Shown one piece after another: positions 44,094 to 52,262 of a stretch of DNA of 64,000 bases. Position 1 is the stretch's first letter; every line of letters begins with the position of its first letter. The notes beneath the pieces are model-generated. The model was not told the origin of the DNA. It ran no database searches and saw nothing but the letters and a program-made list of their open reading frames with translations. This DNA is from a virus. The DNA is taken from positions 1 through 64,000 of the IMG/VR virus record IMGVR_UViG_3300032516_000009. One strand, written 5' to 3'. Both the position numbers and the translations under genes were made by a program.

Positions 44094-44900
44094 CTAAAAT
44101 GCTAAACAAGCTCTCTGCCAATGAATTTCGGCATTAATTGACGGAATTCTTTTTAGATTTGAAACAAAAGATAATAAATTAATGGCAATATTGCGATCAA
44201 GCTTCTGCCCTAGAGAATCCCTAATAGCCATAGAACAAATACGTGAAACAATATCTATTTCGATACTAGATTTACTCGAAATTTTCTTAATAACATCAGG
44301 GATTGAAACAACCATTGGGTTTACAAGGCCGGTGACTATATTGATCATAAGTTTATATAATTCTTCATATGATTTATCACTGATTATTTCATGATATAAA
44401 CCGGGACGACCATCACATACTTTAATTGCGAATTCATCAATTGATAGAGACTCCGCATTGATGAATTCTTCCATTTCAGATCTAGTCAGAGGATTCCACC
44501 CTATTCTACGTGTAATTCTGGAATGTAGTGGGCTCAGAAGCCAATGATCGTCATTACAAATGAGAAATATCTTCAAATGTTCAAACGGCTCTTCAAACAA
44601 TTTCAGGTATGCATCCTGAGCCGGCTCGCTAAGACGATCAGCACCATTTATGACCAAGGCCTGGAATGGGCTGTATATGGACGAGATCGATAAAGAAGAT
44701 GCAACGTATCGAGCTGCGTCTATTGTGTGATCAACTACGAATATATCAGAATCAGTAAATACAACAGCATGCAACTGCTCCATAATGAAACTATGTTTTC
44801 CAATATTCGATGGACCAACTATTGCGATGACTTCAGATATAGAATTATTCAGAGTTGTCTTTAGAATTTCCTGCTGCCGGGAGTTTCCGAATATTTTCAT
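44094..44900 (-). CDS. holB: DNA polymerase III delta'-like clamp loader subunit
   Basis: The 268-residue product begins FGNSRQQEILKTTLN and has a P-loop-like GPSNIGKHS (29-37), Walker B region FQALVINGADRLSEPAQDAY, LFEEPFEHLKIFLICND (sensor 1) and SPLHSRITRRI in place of the usual SRC. These are DnaX/HolB family features; the shorter length and lack of zinc cysteines favour delta'. It follows a zinc-ribbon gene, which it overlaps by 56 bases, and precedes holA. Confidence 0.8.
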   Translation of the reverse strand: MKIFGNSRQQEILKTTLNNSISEVIAIVGPSNIGKHSFIMEQLHAVVFTDSDIFVVDHTIDAARYVASSLSISSIYSPFQALVINGADRLSEPAQDAYLKLFEEPFEHLKIFLICNDDHWLLSPLHSRITRRIGWNPLTRSEMEEFINAESLSIDEFAIKVCDGRPGLYHEIISDKSYEELYKLMINIVTGLVNPMVVSIPDVIKKISSKSSIEIDIVSRICSMAIRDSLGQKLDRNIAINLLSFVSNLKRIPSINAEIHWQRACLAF

Positions 44901-45069
44901 CCGTGACTCTTTTGATAAGACGCAATTCTATCTTCACTTCATAAATACACTTACACTCCTCACACATAAATTGATTGACCAACCCAATATTTACAAGCGG
45001 GCTAGAGCAATTAATGCAATAAAATGTCACTAAATCCCTTGGAATGTCCCACCAACCATCACAGTCCAA
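44845..45069 (-). CDS. Small zinc-ribbon protein
   Basis: The 74-residue product has CINC and CEEC pairs (about residues 18-21 and 36-39) spaced like a zinc ribbon, followed by an acidic/basic tail. It overlaps holB by 56 bases and the upstream zinc gene by 40. The overlaps reduce confidence, but the cysteine spacing is convincing. Function unknown. Confidence 0.5.
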   Translation of the reverse strand: MDCDGWWDIPRDLVTFYCINCSSPLVNIGLVNQFMCEECKCIYEVKIELRLIKRVTDENIRKLPAAGNSKDNSE

Positions 45070-45254
45070 CTATAACCGCATTTCTTACATTTATAGCTAA
45101 CATAAGTGGGGGACCCAGTCGGCATTAAATAAGCAGTTTTACTATCACAATGTTGACTTGGCTGATCAGCTGACGACTGGGCGGTTCTTCCCGGATCTGA
45201 AGCAGCATTACGACGACATGCAATCAATACTTCTTTTAGTTCTTCTTGACTCAT
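45030..45254 (-). CDS. Small zinc-finger protein
   Basis: Starting at the ATG at 45254, which overlaps the upstream stop by four bases, the product has 74 residues. The C-terminus YKCKKCGYSWTVMVGG is a treble-clef-like half ribbon, and one more Cys and His lie upstream (QHCDSK). Short Ser/Gln-rich middle. It belongs to a run of small zinc proteins beside the clamp-loader genes. Function unknown. Confidence 0.5.
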   Translation of the reverse strand: MSQEELKEVLIACRRNAASDPGRTAQSSADQPSQHCDSKTAYLMPTGSPTYVSYKCKKCGYSWTVMVGGTFQGI

Positions 45255-45595
45255 GTTGGAACTCCTCGACCTGCCCATTCCAACTGTACCAATGCAAGTA
45301 TTTTATTTAGTGTCATTTTGTGTGTATCGGCCGGAAACATTGGAATATCAATTCTTCCAGCAATATTCCTACATTTAATAAAATCAGACTCGAGAATTAT
45401 CCATTTGTCTCGTCTATTATTTGGGTCACGTAGTGTAACGACTCGATTTCCACCCAGTATTTTAGTCACTGAAATCTGCAGTTTATTTGTTTTTAGTTTA
45501 TAAATTAGCATCGGAAACTGTTCGCTGGCATACTCTAATGTCGCTAGTCTTAATCTTCTCCCATTAACAAACCTATCGCCAGTAATAGAGTCCAT
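45251..45595 (-). CDS. Hypothetical protein
   Basis: The product has 114 residues with a beta-rich centre (FPMLIYKLKTNKLQISVTK, GGNRVVTLRDPNNRRDKW) and an alpha-helical end. Spacing of two bases from the upstream stop and four bases of overlap downstream put it in one translational unit with its neighbours. No family is recognised. Confidence 0.5.
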   Translation of the reverse strand: MDSITGDRFVNGRRLRLATLEYASEQFPMLIYKLKTNKLQISVTKILGGNRVVTLRDPNNRRDKWIILESDFIKCRNIAGRIDIPMFPADTHKMTLNKILALVQLEWAGRGVPT

Positions 45596-45597
45596 GA

Positions 45598-46707
45598 CTA
45601 AAGAAATGCAATCCTATTGGCCATGGCTACTAACTGAACAACTGACGCCTTCTTTTCTGATTTAAGAGTCTTCGGAAGGACGTCACTATGGAACATATCC
45701 CAGAGTGTGTTGACTTCCCTAGATGTTAAATTATACTCAACATATTGTTCTATTTTATCCAATAACTTTTTCCTGGTGTCTGTAACAAACCCAGACCATC
45801 TTTTACCGTATCTGTCTAATATGGCCTGCGCTCGCGGACTTTCTTTATTTGATGGATCATTTGCTATCTCTGTTAATTTTTCTTTTAAGGCTGTCGATTG
45901 CCCCATGTTTTCCTTAATATCTGATGCAAACGATCCGATACCATCATCAAATATTAACTCAAACATTGACTTTTCAGCAAGATCAAGCCCATCCTTTAAA
46001 TCAGGTATGAATTCATCAATTACGTCTAAAAACTCTTTGATTGCTGTTTTATCATCTAGAGCTTGTCCCAGTGGAGACATCTGTGGGGTCGGCATTCTCT
46101 CTTCGCCTCTAGCACGAGGACCGCCCTCTGTGGGACGTTGTCCAAATGCCTCGTCTAGAGATTTTTCCTTAAGCTTTTGGGCTTCCATCATCACAGGTTC
46201 GCCCTTGGTATCGACAAGAGGTTTGCCCTCCGAATCAAGCTTTTGTACCATCTCTTTGGTAAATTTGGTCCTAGACCTACTAATTCCTCTACGACGTAGA
46301 TTGTTATAAATGGCTCTCAAGGCGTCTTCCCATTTATCAAAGTCCTTCTTAAAATTCCATGGCTCGCCTTTAACAGCCTCTTTCGTTATTTCACCAGTCT
46401 CCTTATCTACAACTTCTCGTGGGGTATCGGTCCCGGTAGTGATATAAGTAAGAAATTCCTGTATCAAATCCATCGCATCTTCTGGACTTCGCTGCAATTC
46501 TCTTTTGGCTATATTGAACATCTTATGCCCGACTTGCGCCGGGTTTATATCAACGGTCTGATCCGGATATTGCTTTTTTAAAATATCAAGTACTGCCCTA
46601 CCAAAATTGGCAACAGTATCGGCGTATTTCTGAATTGCAGCTATGAAGAGCCGTACTCGATTGGCTATACGAATAGTCTGAAGGTTAGTTATAATATCCA
46701 TTACCAA
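45598..46707 (-). CDS. Hypothetical helical protein
   Basis: The product has 369 residues, mainly helical. An N-terminal repeated-helix region (IRIANRVRLFIAAIQKYAD) is followed by a Gly/Pro/Arg linker (TEGGPRARGEERMPTPQMSP, about 205-225) and an acidic helical domain. The end is VVQLVAMANRIAFL. The C-terminus faces the next gene with a two-base gap. A virion or assembly function is possible; I see no catalytic motif. Confidence 0.55.
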   Translation of the reverse strand: MVMDIITNLQTIRIANRVRLFIAAIQKYADTVANFGRAVLDILKKQYPDQTVDINPAQVGHKMFNIAKRELQRSPEDAMDLIQEFLTYITTGTDTPREVVDKETGEITKEAVKGEPWNFKKDFDKWEDALRAIYNNLRRRGISRSRTKFTKEMVQKLDSEGKPLVDTKGEPVMMEAQKLKEKSLDEAFGQRPTEGGPRARGEERMPTPQMSPLGQALDDKTAIKEFLDVIDEFIPDLKDGLDLAEKSMFELIFDDGIGSFASDIKENMGQSTALKEKLTEIANDPSNKESPRAQAILDRYGKRWSGFVTDTRKKLLDKIEQYVEYNLTSREVNTLWDMFHSDVLPKTLKSEKKASVVQLVAMANRIAFL

Positions 46708-46725
46708 CTAAATCAGACTAAAAGA

Positions 46726-48246
46726 CTATTGATTCATTTCATGCAGACATTGACGATTGATAGCTGCTGTGATTCTGCTTTCCGGGTAGGAAAAATAAAT
46801 AGACATATCTCTAACTGACATCCCGGCATCATATAGAGTGGAGAATAGCTGAGTCCTGGCTACAACCGCCTGCCCCACAACAGACGACCCGAGTAGTTCA
46901 CTATGTGAGCAATCGCACTTTCGACATACAGAATTGATGGTATTCTTAATTTTGTGTTCAGGAATGCTGGCCCCACGAAGTTTACGGAGAGCAAAATTGT
47001 GCAGCCTATGAACCCGTGGTACGCGTATGCCTGATTGTTCCGCATATTGTCGAACAGTCATCTCAAGGATATCTACGGATCGAATAACCTCTAACTCTTC
47101 TGGAGTGAGATTAGCCCCATTAAGTAACCTCTCAACGTCATTTTGGATATCGACAATATCAAATTGCATTCTAGCTTTAGGATCCAACACCACACACTGA
47201 CGTGATCCGTCTTCCTCATCGGATTCCCATCCAACTAATTCAGATTCATCCTCTCCAGATGATACCCCATCATTTAGAATCATCTTCGCGAGATCGTCAT
47301 TGCGAGTCAACGATTTGAAGTTATTTATAACTTCGTGTTGAATGATATAACTTGTATACTTCAACAGCCCGGCATCTATTCCAGGAGTGAGCGGGTATTT
47401 ATTTCCGCATTTATCGCAACAAGCGACGGGCCCGTGAAATTCATCCAATTCTTTGACGATAATATGAGTTTCGGCATTCGCCCGACACTTTGGGCATTTC
47501 TTAGGACAAGGCTCCGCCTGACGCATAATATAAAGAGGAACAGTCGATACAATATTGTCTCTACGCCAATGACGTAAGAATGGTGTTAATTGCGCGTCAT
47601 TCCATCGTAATTTTTTAACATCAGCCTCAACATCAGGATCATCCCATCTATGGGCCAAAGATAATTTCTTGGCCTTCAGAGATGCACGCCCCCTTTTACA
47701 CTCTGGACATTTATCCCCGATGCATGCATGCTCTGTCAGTTCAGCTGGCTTCAATCTCCCCTGTCTATAGAGAGAGGCCAACGACTCATAGGACTTCAAA
47801 GGGTAACCTAATAATCTCAGCACATGATCGCTATCGATAGTGTGCTTTTGAATTGAATAATAATATCGTTCATAATCAAATTTGGCATAATTTAGCAGAT
47901 CGATGACCCGCCATAACGAGTCCGGACTGGACCTCGGGAGGCTATCTTCGACTGGATATAAAGATCCGATATATATAATTGGGGCGCCGCCGAGAATACG
48001 CTCAGCCTGTGTTCTATCAACAAGCTCTTGATCGAGCCTATGTTTAGGGCTGAAAAACCATCGTCCAATAGAATCCTTTGCTAAGAAACGGAGGCGAGCC
48101 CTCTGTACCGTATCATCGATTCTATCCTTATTTCTCTTGAAACTCCTGGATACTTGTAAATGTATCCAAGGGTGCCATTGCACCAGGAAAGACTGATTAC
48201 TCGGAATATCGACACGGCAATACTTCATCATGTCCCCATGCGGCAA
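46726..48246 (-). CDS. Divergent sigma-factor-like protein with zinc fingers
   Basis: In this 506-residue protein a sigma region-2-like helix may be LLKYTSYIIQHEVINNFKSL. Region-4-like helices read LTPEELEVIRSVDILEMTVR and QSGIRVPRVHRLHNFALRKL. Zinc-binding pairs occur before (CIGDKCPECKRG; CPKKCPKC...CCDKCG) and after (CRKCDC), and a last helix-turn-helix-like segment is MSVRDMSIYFSYPESRITA. It may recruit host RNA polymerase to a class of phage promoters. The similarity is weak; a zinc-binding transcription regulator is the safer reading. The start could be codon 6 or 7. Confidence 0.45.
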   Translation of the reverse strand: MPHGDMMKYCRVDIPSNQSFLVQWHPWIHLQVSRSFKRNKDRIDDTVQRARLRFLAKDSIGRWFFSPKHRLDQELVDRTQAERILGGAPIIYIGSLYPVEDSLPRSSPDSLWRVIDLLNYAKFDYERYYYSIQKHTIDSDHVLRLLGYPLKSYESLASLYRQGRLKPAELTEHACIGDKCPECKRGRASLKAKKLSLAHRWDDPDVEADVKKLRWNDAQLTPFLRHWRRDNIVSTVPLYIMRQAEPCPKKCPKCRANAETHIIVKELDEFHGPVACCDKCGNKYPLTPGIDAGLLKYTSYIIQHEVINNFKSLTRNDDLAKMILNDGVSSGEDESELVGWESDEEDGSRQCVVLDPKARMQFDIVDIQNDVERLLNGANLTPEELEVIRSVDILEMTVRQYAEQSGIRVPRVHRLHNFALRKLRGASIPEHKIKNTINSVCRKCDCSHSELLGSSVVGQAVVARTQLFSTLYDAGMSVRDMSIYFSYPESRITAAINRQCLHEMNQ

Positions 48247-48334
48247 CCACTGTGCCGGCTTCGGAATTTGGTCCCAGAATACTGGAGACCGTCTGGCTCT
48301 ACATCTTACACTCTAACACGGTCGATTTTCGCGT

Positions 48335-49189
48335 TCAAGATTTTGGATGAAGACCTATAACAATTTCGGTTTTAGCAAGCGGGCTCGAGTTTATTATCCC
48401 ACCATGTAGGATATCCATGACTTCCCGATCAGTCAAGGGGGGTTTGTCGTTAGTCAACCAGTCCTGTGCCTTTTTAACTCTATATCGCGAAGGCGCCCAA
48501 TTGACAAGACATTTACCAGCTCCATATACACTAAGCCGATCTTCGATCGGAATTTGTGTACACGAGAAAAAAGATTTCCGAATAAGATTCAACCCTATAC
48601 GGAAACACTTCATACGGTCAGTAACCAATTCATTCCCACCCCACCCTTCATTGGGATCAGATGTCATTTTATAGGCATGCCCATTGAGTAATATGCGAGT
48701 TCTAGTATTACCATCTAGTCCGGGTCTGCCTAATAGCACCTGCATCATGCACCATGATTGGCCGTTATCCCCTCGAGCCAGCGGACCTATTCCTAAATCA
48801 ACGTCTTTGCGAAATCCACTTTCAAAATAAGCCACAGATAGTATTAGAGCTAGTGTTCTGGCACGGCCATATTTGCCAGAAAATATAGGTGGCTCCTCGG
48901 GATCATATATTACAGAAATAAGTGCATTAGCAATCTCTTCATATCTTTGTTTGCCAACTTCAGGAGTCTCTCTGGCATCTTTAACCAGAGATCGTCCCGG
49001 GGGCAACCACGATACCATTCGGTTGACAACCCATTGATGTAGAGAAGTGACGCTAATAGTCTGCGCTTGAATCGCTTGAATGGGGTTAATCAATATTACT
49101 TCATTTTGGTTTTCCTCTTGTGCCTGGGTTGATCCTGTCAGTCCGATCAATCCTAACATCAAAATAACTAAGATCACCTTTTTGAACAT
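48335..49189 (-). CDS. Exported lytic transglycosylase-like endolysin
   Basis: The product has 284 residues. A Sec signal peptide is clear: MFKK, a hydrophobic core (VILVILMLGLIGLTG) and a TQA/QE cleavage site near residue 23. The SLT/goose-type lysozyme motifs ALILSVAYFESGF (catalytic Glu123) and GDNGQSWCMMQV follow, then CFRIGLNLIRKSF and YGAGKCLVNW. It would cut peptidoglycan glycan strands after export, without needing a holin for passage. No holin or spanin is recognised nearby. A virion-associated entry enzyme is less likely because of the signal peptide. Confidence 0.75.
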   Translation of the reverse strand: MFKKVILVILMLGLIGLTGSTQAQEENQNEVILINPIQAIQAQTISVTSLHQWVVNRMVSWLPPGRSLVKDARETPEVGKQRYEEIANALISVIYDPEEPPIFSGKYGRARTLALILSVAYFESGFRKDVDLGIGPLARGDNGQSWCMMQVLLGRPGLDGNTRTRILLNGHAYKMTSDPNEGWGGNELVTDRMKCFRIGLNLIRKSFFSCTQIPIEDRLSVYGAGKCLVNWAPSRYRVKKAQDWLTNDKPPLTDREVMDILHGGIINSSPLAKTEIVIGLHPKS

Positions 49190-49249
49190 AGCTTTACCTG
49201 TTCTTGTACATGATAGGACTCAATAATTTGATCACAAACCATGACAAGA

Positions 49250-49528
49250 TTATAAAACGCGAATTAACTCGATGTACTGAGTAAGACCGGTTAGCGATGG
49301 CTTATCCGTTCTATATACCAGTTTGCAACGAGTCACTTCGTACGGTCCTTCAACTAATCGAGAATGACTTGTGCGCGGATCTTTTAACGTAAGGTAAAAT
49401 TCCACTACCAATCCTTTCGTTAGTACTGGTAAATCCGGAGCCCTGTATTCATAATGAACTGGGAGGTCCAGAAAAACCAAAAACGTCCTGATGTTCCCAC
49501 CTACGCTAGTCGATCCACCAAAAGTCAC
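49250..49528 (-). CDS. Small hypothetical beta-rich protein
   Basis: The 92-residue frame starts with GTG two bases after AGGAGG (unusually close), so the real start may differ. The sequence is beta-rich (RTFLVFLDLPVHYEYRAPDL, KGLVVEFYLTLKDPR, RCKLVYRTDK). It lies upstream of the endolysin on the same strand. Function unknown. Confidence 0.45.
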   Translation of the reverse strand: MTFGGSTSVGGNIRTFLVFLDLPVHYEYRAPDLPVLTKGLVVEFYLTLKDPRTSHSRLVEGPYEVTRCKLVYRTDKPSLTGLTQYIELIRVL

Positions 49529-49643
49529 TCCCTCCTCACTTTCTATTTGTTATTCGTCTCCAATTTTAAATTTGATGATCCAATGTTCACTCTACTGTAA
49601 CTGCTGTCTCTACTGCCGTTTCACGTGTTCAGACTTCAACATT

Positions 49644-49660
49644 CAATTTCTTCGAAATTG
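49644..49660. promoter_or_regulatory. Small inverted repeat before the plus-strand gene pair
   Basis: CAATTTC-TTC-GAAATTG is a 7-bp stem 23 bases upstream of the ATG at 49683. It could be an operator or leader hairpin; no convincing -35/-10 pair was found around it. Confidence 0.3.
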
Positions 49661-49682
49661 GAATAACATAGGATAGATCGAA

Positions 49683-49937
49683 ATGAGAAAAAGAAAAAGA
49701 AAACAGTGTTTTCTTTTGAATGAAAGAGGCGACAACGTTCAGTTGGCTGCTTTCATCGAGCAATTTGCTCTGCGTTTTTCTCGAGATCTTCAGAGTGACT
49801 CCCTCCGTCAGTTGAATGAGGTAACCTATGTTTTCCTCACTGAGGTTCCCATGACATTGTATCGTCATGTAGTGCCTCACGGTCCGACCCTATGCGCATC
49901 ACTCTACACTCACAAACAGTCTATTCGTTATGAATAA
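49683..49937 (+). CDS. Small hypothetical protein (strand uncertain)
   Basis: The 84-residue product begins with a very basic MRKRKRKQC and continues LAAFIEQFALRFSRDLQ. Its stop overlaps the start of the next plus-strand gene by eight bases, which favours this strand, and AGGA lies nine bases before the ATG. A minus-strand frame of similar length (49629-49880) overlaps it and cannot be excluded. Function unknown. Confidence 0.45.
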   Translation: MRKRKRKQCFLLNERGDNVQLAAFIEQFALRFSRDLQSDSLRQLNEVTYVFLTEVPMTLYRHVVPHGPTLCASLYTHKQSIRYE

Positions 49938-50634
49938 AGATCGATCAAATATTATTGATCAAATAGATAAATGTCTCAAGAGAATGTCCGGATCTAAGGA
50001 TCGCCCTTATTTCAAACAATTTCTAGAAAGAATTATAATAAATAATATCGTTCCTGTTGAATTATTGGAAACGATCCCAAAATTAGTTACTTCGGCTGGT
50101 AAAACACGGTTTGATCAAATTTATGATGCTGCGCTATATTTAGTCTTCCCTAAATATAGAAGAGAAACACTAAACAAATTACTTGGGCCAGAGTTGAATA
50201 AAAATGATATTAAGATCTGGCGGATAATGCTGCCAGATAAATTCAAAATCAGTCATGTACTAATCAGGGCAGATTCTTGTCAACAAGCCTTTGCCCTTGG
50301 TTGTGACTATGCATGTCGGATGTCGTTAAGAATGTATGGAAGAATCCCGACTGATTTGACCATTCGAGTTCAATTTGTGAGTGAGAAAGCTGTTAGACGA
50401 ATGCTTGATCTCAGATGGGCAAATCGAGTGCATAAAAGGAAACAATTGCAATTAGTCGGTAGAGAGTATTCATCAAAGGAGATAGTTGGGGCTCGTTTAG
50501 CCGCTATCGGCCATCCGATACAGTCCAACTATTCAATAGCTAAATATGCTGAAAACAAGGATCTCAAACGATTGTTATGTAAGAAAGGAATACTGCGCAT
50601 ATCATCAGTTGAAACAGAAATATTTAAAAAGTGA
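49930..50634 (+). CDS. Hypothetical protein
   Basis: The product has 234 residues. The helical first half (YFKQFLERIIINNIVPVEL, LLETIPKLVTSAGKTRFDQ) is followed by a mixed domain: KISHVLIRADSCQQAFALGC, DYACRMSLRMYGRIPTDLTI. The C-terminus is basic. It is one of few plus-strand genes here and ends six bases from a convergent zinc-protein gene. Function unknown. Confidence 0.55.
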   Translation: MNKDRSNIIDQIDKCLKRMSGSKDRPYFKQFLERIIINNIVPVELLETIPKLVTSAGKTRFDQIYDAALYLVFPKYRRETLNKLLGPELNKNDIKIWRIMLPDKFKISHVLIRADSCQQAFALGCDYACRMSLRMYGRIPTDLTIRVQFVSEKAVRRMLDLRWANRVHKRKQLQLVGREYSSKEIVGARLAAIGHPIQSNYSIAKYAENKDLKRLLCKKGILRISSVETEIFKK

Positions 50635-50639
50635 TCTAT

Positions 50640-51029
50640 TTATAGATATATAACCATGGTTTTTTGGGCATTACACGTAGCAATAACAGGTTTTTCCGAT
50701 TTTGGTCCAATTTGATTTGAAGTATAACCAAATTGTTTTAATGTCTCAATCTCATCTATAGAGTTATGTCCTTTCTTTGAATATGAATTGAAAAATTCTA
50801 TCGGATTTAACTGTTCGCTATTATTTTTCTTCCAATTTGATTTGATCTGATCACATTTTGTACACGCATGTGGAAAACCAGACCTAGATGGTTTTATCAT
50901 TTGACATTTTCGTCTTGAAAATTCTTTTGAACAGAAATCACATCTAAGCACAATCAATTTGATGCTACATCGACTGATGTCTTCAATACGATAACCATAA
51001 ATTTCATGTGTACGGTTTGATAACAACAT
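50640..51029 (-). CDS. Zinc-finger protein related to the nuclease N-terminus
   Basis: The ATG at 51029 with CTCC/GGAG placed 8 bases away gives 129 residues. A CDFC...CTKC pair with about 25 residues between resembles the split zinc site at the N-terminus of the 562-residue nuclease and of the protein at 20710-21162. Trp-repeats are mostly absent (one KSNWKKNN). A longer frame to 51083 would run into the divergent purZ-like gene. It may be a truncated DNA-binding module from a homing-endonuclease relative. Confidence 0.5.
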   Translation of the reverse strand: MLLSNRTHEIYGYRIEDISRCSIKLIVLRCDFCSKEFSRRKCQMIKPSRSGFPHACTKCDQIKSNWKKNNSEQLNPIEFFNSYSKKGHNSIDEIETLKQFGYTSNQIGPKSEKPVIATCNAQKTMVIYL

Positions 51030-51031
51030 AG

Positions 51032-51041
51032 GGAGTACTCC
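51032..51041. promoter_or_regulatory. Palindromic Shine-Dalgarno shared by two divergent genes
   Basis: GGAGTACTCC is its own reverse complement. On the plus strand GGAG lies six bases before the ATG at 51042 (purZ-like); on the minus strand GGAG lies eight bases before the ATG at 51029. One 10-base element thus appears to serve both starts, and the two mRNAs would be complementary here. Confidence 0.65.
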
Positions 51042-52208
51042 ATGCAACAGGGAAAAATTAATTTTATCATCGACCAGGCACATGGGTCAAGTGGAAAAGG
51101 TAAACTATCACCATGGTTGGTTGATCATTTCAATTTTAAAAATGTCAGTTCAAGTAACTTCCCGAATGCTGGCCACTGTCTTAGATATACAGATGAATAT
51201 AAATTCATGGCCAAAGTTATACCAACATCGGCTGCATTAAAGAAATTTCAAAATCGTGACATTGTATGCTGGTTAAGCCCAGGGTCTGGCTTCGATCCTG
51301 AAAGACTAATATTAGAATGGAATGAATCTGGCAGACCACAAATATTTATTCACGAAAGAGCCAGCATAGTAACAAAAGAACATAAATTAAGAGAACAGTC
51401 TGGTATTGATTCAACAAAGCATATTGCATCAACTATGCAAGGATCAGCCACTGCGCTAACAGACAAAATACTCAGAAAAGCCAATTGCGTTCTAGCTAAA
51501 AATGTTGATTGGAATAAATATGTGAATCAAAATGATTTATCAGAATTCATGAAGACAGTGAAAATTATGACTGGACAAGAATTTAGAAACAGAACACATG
51601 ATGAATTAAATAAGATGAACGGATTCTGCCATGAAGTATCCCAAGGATACGCACTTTCAATTGATCATGGATCACATTATCCAATGTGCACGAGTAGAAA
51701 CTGCACACTTCAAGCTGGAATGGATCAAATGGCAATTCCACCAAAAATGGTGGGTGATGTTTATTTGAATATCAGATCAATACCGATTCGCGTTGGCAAC
51801 GTGATTGAAAACGGAGAACAAAAGGGATATTCAGGTGATTTTTATCCGGATAGTATTGAATTAACCTGGGAACAGGTGGCCAAAAATGCTAAGATGCCAG
51901 ATGAAGAAGTTGAAAAATTAAAGAAATCTGAGCTAACATCAGTTACAAAACGTCAGCGCAGATGTGCAACTTTTTCATGGATAAACCTTAAAGATGCCGT
52001 TCGGGTCAATGGGGCTACTAGACTCTGCGTCAATTTCATCCAGTATATTAACTGGAATGACCGTGGGTTAAAAGGCGGAAGAGAAGCTTTTGAGAAGTTA
52101 TCCAGAGAAAGTCGTGGTTTCATTTCTAAGATTGAAGAGGAAGTAAATGTTCCTGTGGTTCTGGTCGGAACCGGTGCTCTCCACGATGAGGTTATCTCTC
52201 TTTTATGA
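51042..52208 (+). CDS. purZ: PurA-family synthetase with PurZ-like active site
   Basis: The 388-residue product is an adenylosuccinate synthetase relative. The P-loop reads DQAHGSSGKGKLSPWL, where cellular PurA has GDEGKGK: the catalytic Asp is replaced by Ser. The His motif PNAGHCL, SQGYALSIDHGSHYPMCTSR and the dimer segment IPIRVGN are kept. Loss of this Asp is a reported feature of phage PurZ, which condenses dGMP with Asp on the way to 2-amino-dATP (Z). It could alternatively be a divergent phage PurA. No DatZ, MazZ or DpoZ is in the window, so a Z-genome is not shown. Confidence 0.75.
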   Translation: MQQGKINFIIDQAHGSSGKGKLSPWLVDHFNFKNVSSSNFPNAGHCLRYTDEYKFMAKVIPTSAALKKFQNRDIVCWLSPGSGFDPERLILEWNESGRPQIFIHERASIVTKEHKLREQSGIDSTKHIASTMQGSATALTDKILRKANCVLAKNVDWNKYVNQNDLSEFMKTVKIMTGQEFRNRTHDELNKMNGFCHEVSQGYALSIDHGSHYPMCTSRNCTLQAGMDQMAIPPKMVGDVYLNIRSIPIRVGNVIENGEQKGYSGDFYPDSIELTWEQVAKNAKMPDEEVEKLKKSELTSVTKRQRRCATFSWINLKDAVRVNGATRLCVNFIQYINWNDRGLKGGREAFEKLSRESRGFISKIEEEVNVPVVLVGTGALHDEVISLL

Positions 52209-52262
52209 GACTATTTGATTAAAGTAGAATTCTAATTTGTTCTTGTGTTGGAGGTACTTCAA

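Noticed and set aside
49629-49880. Minus-strand frame of 83 codons opposite the gene at 49683-49937
   Set aside because: It starts with GTG or an internal ATG, lacks coupling to a neighbour, and overlaps a plus-strand frame that joins the next gene by an eight-base overlap. It remains a possible alternative.
51042-52208. Claim that this phage has a 2-aminoadenine genome
   Set aside because: Only the PurZ-like gene is visible; the other required enzymes and any polymerase are outside the window or absent.
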